Positions 59,110-64,000 of a stretch of 64,000 nt of DNA are shown here, piece after piece. Position 1 is the first letter of the stretch. Each line of letters opens with the position of its first letter. Made by a program: the position numbers and the translations under genes. Below the pieces are notes generated by a model, which was not told where the DNA came from, searched no databases, and saw only the letters and a list, made by a program, of their open reading frames with translations. Source of the stretch: Physella acuta (taxonomy: Eukaryota; Mollusca; Gastropoda; Physidae); assembly GCF_028476545.1 (NCBI RefSeq), contig NW_026731622.1:82001-146000 (forward strand), in the 5' to 3' direction.

Positions 59110-62100
59110 GGGTGTACAGCATGGTGAATATATACAGGTGTACAGGATGTTAAATATATACAGGTGTACAGCATGTTAATATATATATACGGGTGTAACA
59201 CATAGTAAATATAGTCAGGTGTACAATATGGTAAATATATACAGGTTTACAACATGGCATCAGTCAGACAATTTAGCTAATGGGGCTAATATATGTTTCA
59301 GCTAGACTAGCTCAAGGGAGCTTACATCGTAGCTCTAAACATGACTTACCTGGTAGCCGACGATTTTTCCCCGCGCGATTTCTCGCACCTGCGGTACAGG
59401 GGTCCACATGACTGTCATGGCGGTCCCGTTATAGCCGTCTGCCATCACATTAGTCGGTACAGCTACAGGCACTGATCAAAGCAATAGGACATATTTACAG
59501 TGGGCATTGCCACGGGCATTGGTTAAAATAAAAACATCAAGAAATAATGAGGGCACAAATTTTAAAGCTTCTAAGAGTGGAAGACTGTTAAAACCTACGG
59601 TCTTCAGCAGACATGATGACCACCACAGAACTGTTAGGGCCCATCCCGTGGTTGTTGAAGGCCTGAATCTTGAAGTCGTACTCCAGGTAATAGAACTCCA
59701 CCCCCACCAAAGTCACGTGACGACCTTCGTTACCAACGACTTCTGCCTAGATAGACGAATACCAGTCAAAACTGAATAAAATTACGGCAGAAAATATTCT
59801 ATTTAGTTTGTTGTCATTGAAAACATGTTGGCTAAAATCTGGGTAGATTAGACCATTCTTTAGAATTTGCTTGTGATTTGTTTGTTTACATTTAGACATT
59901 TGTTATTTTCTTCGGTTTCTCGTTATTTCACCCACCCCTACCTACGCAGTACAAACTGTACCACCACTCCCCCACCCCTTCCGTTACATCCCTCGCCCCC
60001 TCCCCCAGTACTTACAACACTACATACATCCTCGGGTCTGTCAGTATGTCACCTCCAATACAACCTGTGCCACCCCTCCCCTACCACTCCCCCTACTCCC
60101 ACCCCAACACCTCCTCTACCCCCACCCCCACACTTCCCCTACCTCCACCCCCAGTACTTACAACATTCCAAACATCCTCGGGTCTGTCAGTATGTCTCCT
60201 CCAATACAACCTCCAATACAAACTGTTCCACCCCTCCCCACCACCTCCCCCACTCCCACCCCCACACCTCCCCTACCCCCAGTACTTACAACACTCCAGA
60301 CATCCTCTGGTCTGTCGGTGTGTCTCTTCCAGTACAACCTGTATCCGATCCCCTCCCCCACCCCCTCCCCTAAACCCCTCGCCCCCACCCCACCCCCAGT
60401 ACTTACAACACTCCAGACATCCTCTGGTCTGTCTGTGTGTCTCCTCCAGTACAACCTGTATCCGATCCCCTCCCCCACCCCTAAACCCCTCGTCCCCACC
60501 CCACCCCCAGTACTTACAACACTCCAGACATCCTCTGGTCTGTCTGTGTGTCTCCTCCAGTACAACCTGTATCCGATCCCCTCCCCCACCCCTAAACCCC
60601 TCGTCCCCACCCCACCCCCAGTACTTACAACACTCCAGACATCCTCTGGTCTGTCTGTGTGTCTCCTCCAGTACAACCTGTATCCGATCCCCTCCCCCGC
60701 CCCTCCCCTCCCCCACCCCACCCCCAGTACTTACAACACTCCAAACATCCTCTGGTCTGTCTGTGTGTCTCCTCCAGTACAACCTGTATCCGATCCCCTC
60801 CCCCGCCTGCTGTGCTCGCGTCAGGGGCTGAAAAGGTGAAGTAGAGTTTGGCTGAGGTATGTCGGCACAATGTCATCTACATGACATCTGGTCAAAACAA
60901 CAACACAGCTTAACTGATACCATGGTGACTGCTGTCCACTGTCATAGTTTATACAGTGAGACATCGGATGTTTATTTTAAGAATAGTAAACAAAACACAC
61001 AAAAAAGTCCTACCTTCCAAGTCATAATTAGGTCACCCACTTTACCACCCCCACCACCCACGCACTCGGGTGGGATACTGGGTGGGGCGCTACGGGTCTG
61101 TATAAAACCTGGAACAAAATTCACATGTTGCTTAAATATTATATTTGCTTCTCTTTCGTGGGGGGGGGGGGGGAGGGTGGTAGTGAGAAAAACGCTTTTA
61201 AAACCCACGGGCTGCGTGACATTAAACACATCCCTGAGCGATTTATTCGATATATGAAACAATACAACTAACTATAATGTGTAAGTTGACCGAAGAAGAT
61301 ATGTATGTTACTTCAGGTTAAACGTATGTTACCTGAGAAAAATCGTGAATGTTACCTGAGGGAAATCGTGAATGTTACCTGAGGGAAATCGTGAATGTTA
61401 CCTGAGGGAAATCGTGAATGTTACCTGAAGGAAATCGTGAATGTTACCTGAAGGAAATCGTGAATATTACCTGAAGGAAATCGTGAATGTTACCTGAAGG
61501 AAATCGTGAATATTACCTGAAGGAAATCGTGAATGTTACCTGAGGGAAATGTGAATGTTACCTGAAGGAAATGTGAATGTTACCTGAAGGAAATGTGAAT
61601 GTTACCTGAAGGCTCACTGGGAGGGCTCTCGCCTAGATTGTTGACGGCCTTGAGCCTGAACCTGTAGCCACACCCAGGCAGCAGACCAGTGACCACGACA
61701 AACCGCTTGACCTCGACCGAGTGGATCGTCTGCTCCGCGGGCAGATCTGGCGAGATAAGGGCAACAATTTGACGGCAAACGGGCTACATCTGGGTAACAT
61801 CTGACCGTAAACTATTTCATTTCACGACCTTCGTTTAACAGGTAAAAACGTGATGACCTACTTTGTCTAACGCAGAGGCGTAGCGAAAGGGGGGTACTTA
61901 TGTCCCCTGGCGCCGACCTTAGAGGGGACGCCAAAATGGGTTGGAAAAACAAATTAAAATGTCATTTTAGCCGCATTTTTGCATTATAAATAGTTTGAGG
62001 AGGGGGGGGGGGGTGCAAATCAAATTGAAAATTTGCTTCCGAGGGGGGCGCCAAATTGAAAGTTTGCCCGAGGCGCCGGGAAGGGTCGCTACGCCTCTGG

Positions 62101-62710
62101 TCTAACGAGTTTTCATGGCTATAAACAACTTTTAAATCTATGACCTAGTTACATGACCTACTTCCTATAACGACGTCCCAGGTATCCGCGTCATAAGCAT
62201 TGGCCGCCTCCACAATGTAGTGAGTGATGGGTCGGCCATTGTTCTCATTCTCAATCCACCTACAGGTCACAAATTTAAAAAAAAAATGTTTCACAATTTA
62301 AAAACAATATGACGCTTTAATTTTAGACCTTGATAATACTTTTCAGGGCTTCATGCAAAAACCAATAGCCCACCCCTGGTTAAATCAGGTTGAAATATGA
62401 CTGAGGAGGTTGGGACTGATTACACCAGGTTGAAACCTACTTGAGGAGGTTGGGACTGGTTAAACAAGGTTGAAACCTACTTGAGGAGGTTGGGATTGGT
62501 TAAACCAGGTTTAAACCTATCTGAGGACGTTGGGACTGGTTAAACAAGGTTTAAACCTACTTGAGGAGGTTGGGATTGGTTAAACCAGGTTTAAACCTAC
62601 CTGAAGAGGTTGGGACTGATTAAACCAGGTTGAAACCTACCTGACCAGAGCGCTTATGTTGGTGACGGTTGTCGTGTCGGCCTCAACACCCGCAGGCTCA
62701 AACGGTGGAC
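55617..62710 (-). CDS. CNTN: Contactin, C-terminal part: four FN3 domains and GPI signal
   Basis: This is a cell-surface adhesion protein of neurons, glia and septate junctions. Exons in transcript order: 62641-62710, 62162-62259, 61606-61746, 61014-61108, 60735-60827, 59599-59746, 59350-59471, 58546-58735, 58006-58121, 56961-57138, 55617-55750. Phases agree and give 461 residues plus stop. FN3-1 carries RWIENENNGRPI and YRFRLKAVNNLG, FN3-2 TRSAPPSIPPECVGGGGG and YDFKIQAFNNHG, FN3-3 VMWTPVPQVREIARGKIVG, FN3-4 EIWWRGIH and VYAVRVCAFSEGG. The APPS...GGGGG...TW block and the R/K-G-K-I/V-GY block are typical of contactin FN3 domains. The end, SSAWSSLHASRF then LHLAVLVIFVCL-stop, is a GPI-attachment signal. 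Sequons NIS, NGT and NSS suggest glycosylation. The Ig domains lie beyond 64000. DSCAM and neuroglian are less likely because there is no transmembrane-cytoplasmic tail. Confidence 0.9.
57640..58060 (-). repeat. Array of the FN3-4 exon end and donor, 8 copies
   Basis: On the minus strand the unit holds ATCCACGGCTTTGTG|GTGAGTATAGG. Plus-strand CTCACC marks fall at 57645, 57689, 57745, 57789, 57845, 57889, 57945 and 58001, alternating 44 and 56 bp (a 100-bp higher-order unit). The copy at 58001-58005 is the real donor of exon 58006-58121. Seven duplicates lie in the intron, several with 20-30 coding bases upstream. Confidence 0.93.
58737..59250 (-). repeat. Array of the exon 58546-58735 acceptor region
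   Basis: On the minus strand the intron end ACCATGCTATATACCTGTACAG is the last of about 20 copies of TTTACCATGCTGTACACCTG-TATATA, 20-26 bp each. A (TA)n tract lies at 59068-59108. Many copies end in a CTGTA or CTGTACA near-acceptor. Confidence 0.85.
60020..60734 (-). repeat. Array of an FN3-2 exon end and donor, 6 extra copies
   Basis: The ~110-120-bp unit on the minus strand contains GGATCGGATACAGGTTGTAC, TGGAGGAGACACACAGACAG, ACCAGAGGATGTCTGGAGTG and TT|GTAAGTACTGG, then a G-rich spacer. It repeats the last ~22 codons of exon 60735-60827 plus its donor. The four nearest extra copies are almost identical, and the two most distant have diverged. Most units are 111 bp, so the coding frame stays open through several copies and their G-rich spacers. 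Confidence 0.93.
61315..61605 (-). repeat. 23-bp array of the FN3-1 exon donor, ~12 copies
   Basis: The minus-strand unit CTTCAG|GTAACATTCACGATTTC starts at the donor of exon 61606-61746. Every unit contains CAG|GTAAC, both a donor and, with the preceding TTTCCTTCAG, an acceptor-like site. Confidence 0.93.
61873..62099. mobile_element. hAT-like MITE, 227 bp, clean 8-bp TSD
   Basis: Ends CAGAGGCGTAGCGA and TCGCTACGCCTCTG are perfect inverted repeats. GTCTAACG flanks both sides (61865-61872 and 62100-62107). It lies in a contactin intron. The perfect ends suggest the youngest of the four copies in this window. Confidence 0.93.
62385..62640 (-). repeat. ~42-bp array of the first FN3 exon donor, ~6 copies
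   Basis: The minus-strand unit contains (T)CAG|GTAGGTTTCAACCTGG, TTTAACCAGTCCCAACCTCC. The copy at 62641 is the true donor of exon 62641-62710. The others are duplicates. Confidence 0.9.
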
Positions 62711-62877
62711 CTGTGGGTAAGATGCATGTGTGGGGTCAGTAACACAATTGAGTAGAGGGGGGGATAGGGAGGAAGGTGATTTGCTGAAAAAGAATGTATT
62801 CAAAACTAGTCATACATTGAACGTCAAGTCGAAATACATTGCTTGTATTTAGGAATTATCAAGTAGTATAAAAATAT

Positions 62878-63090
62878 GGTGAGGTAGGATGGTAGAGAAC
62901 ATGACTGTGAACCCGAAAGTCTTAAGTTCGAATCCCCGGCTAGAGTCCGATAGAACGTCCTTGAGTCCACCTAGCTCTGATGGTACCCGACTCACTTTAG
63001 GGAAATTAAGGACGACTGGGCAAAGTGCTGAACACATCATCTCTTGATATGCCGAGGCCACAGAACTCTACTTCATTAGTATTTACACAG
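62878..63090 (+). mobile_element. tRNA-derived SINE, nearly complete
   Basis: Head GATGGTAGAGAACATGACTG, B box AAGTTCGAATCCCCGG, core GAGTCCACCTAGCTCTGATGG and GACGACTGGGCAAAGTGCTG, then GATATGCCGAGGCCACAG and an ACTCTACTTCATTAG tail. It lies in a contactin intron. Confidence 0.75.
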
Positions 63091-63246
63091 CTTTTATATT
63101 ACCTTCCATGTGCTAGGCTTTAATCATAGTCTACCTGATAAGTAATAGATACAAGTTCTTTGATCTATGATGCTCACACAGTACCCTTGAAAAATGCATT
63201 GTTCAAGAAACGAATACTCAACGAAAAAATAACAACAATCTTTTCT

Positions 63247-64000
63247 ACTCACCAACGACTGTTAAAAAAACTGTTCTACTCACCCACGACCGTTAAAACC
63301 GTACTCTCCCATGGCCGTTAAAAACGTACTCACCCACGACCGTTAAAAACGTACTCACCCACGACCGTTAAAAACGTTGTTTTACTCACCCACGACCGTT
63401 AAAAACGTACTCACCAACAACCGTTAAAAACGTACTCACCCACGACCGTTAAAAACGTACTCACCCACGACCGTTAAAAACGTTGTTTTACTAACCCACG
63501 ACCGTTAAAAACGTACTCACCCACGACCGTTAAAAACGTACTCACCAACAACCGTTAAAAACGTACTCACCCACGACCGTTAAAAACGTACTCACCCACG
63601 ACCGTTAAAAACGTTGTTTTACTCACCCACGACCGTTAAAAACGTACTCACCCACGACCGTTAAAAACGTTGTTTTACTCACCCACGACCGTTAAAAACG
63701 TACTCACCCACGACCGTTAAAAACGTTGTTTTACTCACCCACGACCGTTAAAAACGTACTCACCCACGACCGTTAAAAACGTACTCACCCACGACCGTTA
63801 AAAACGTACTCACCCACGACCGTTAAAAACGTACTCACCCACGACCGTTAAAAACGTACTCACCCACGACCATTAAAAACGTACTCACCCACGACCGTTA
63901 AAAACGTTGTTTTACTCACCCACGACCGTTAAAAACGTACTCACCCACGACCGTTAAAAACGTTGTTTTACTCACCCACGACCGTTAAAAACGTACTCAC
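63247..64000 (-). repeat. 25/31-bp array of a contactin exon donor, ~28 copies
   Basis: Minus-strand units read TTTTTAACGGTCGTGG|GTGAGTA, with TACG or AAACAACG joins. In frame the coding side gives F-L-T-V-V plus the first base of Gly, exactly the phase exon 62641-62710 needs (G + GT, then CCACCG). So each unit is a copy of the preceding exon's end with its donor. The real exon lies beyond 64000, and the array runs off the window. Confidence 0.9.

Noticed and set aside
60046-60839. Proline-rich plus-strand frames of 168-261 codons
   Set aside because: Antisense shadow of the FN3 exon array and its C-rich spacers.
63247-64000. CRISPR-like direct repeats
   Set aside because: Units are contiguous with no unique spacers, the host is a eukaryote, and the unit is an exon end with a donor.

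Overview
This window is nuclear DNA of a gastropod mollusc, most likely a heterobranch or pulmonate snail or slug. The inference rests on a precursor encoding nine copies of the snail tetrapeptide achatin (GFAD), on AT-rich introns with canonical GT-AG sites, on tRNA-derived SINEs, and on abundant (TA)n, poly-G and minisatellite tracts. The exact species cannot be told.

Layout. 1-10 kb is the upstream flank of a dual oxidase gene. It holds a TATA box and a candidate 5'UTR exon near 1.85-2.0 kb, a possible micro-exon at 2.12 kb and a 58-bp minisatellite at 4.4-5.6 kb. 10.0-31.6 kb (+) is a complete DUOX gene. I assembled 34 coding exons whose phases agree and which sum to 4542 nt (1513 residues plus stop). 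33.5-43 kb is a transposon graveyard: two non-autonomous Helitrons joined head to tail in one A/T target, one carrying a hAT element that may itself hold a solo LTR, and then a piggyBac-like MITE split by a polyadenylated retro-insertion encoding a CCHC plus C2H2 finger protein. 43.2-50.8 kb (+) is the achatin neuropeptide gene, with an inferred promoter and leader exon at 43.2 kb and a single coding exon at 50.0 kb. 51.8-52.8 kb is a foldback element. 55.25-64 kb (-) is the 3' part of a contactin gene: four FN3 domains and a GPI-anchor signal. Its Ig part lies beyond the window.

The genes belong to unrelated processes. DUOX makes H2O2 at membranes, achatin is a neuropeptide, and contactin is a neural and septate-junction adhesion protein. 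Achatin and contactin converge on the 50.8-55.25 kb interval.

The main discovery candidate is a pattern shared by both large genes. Many exon-intron junctions lie inside tandem repeats whose unit contains the splice site itself, often with the flanking coding bases. At least seven junctions in DUOX and six or seven in contactin look like this, giving arrays of duplicate donors or acceptors beside the real one. Even the stop codon and GPI-signal coding end of contactin is triplicated. Four solid hAT MITEs with 8-bp target duplications, a foldback element with an 8-bp duplication, and the tandem Helitrons make this a good locus for studying recent genome turnover.
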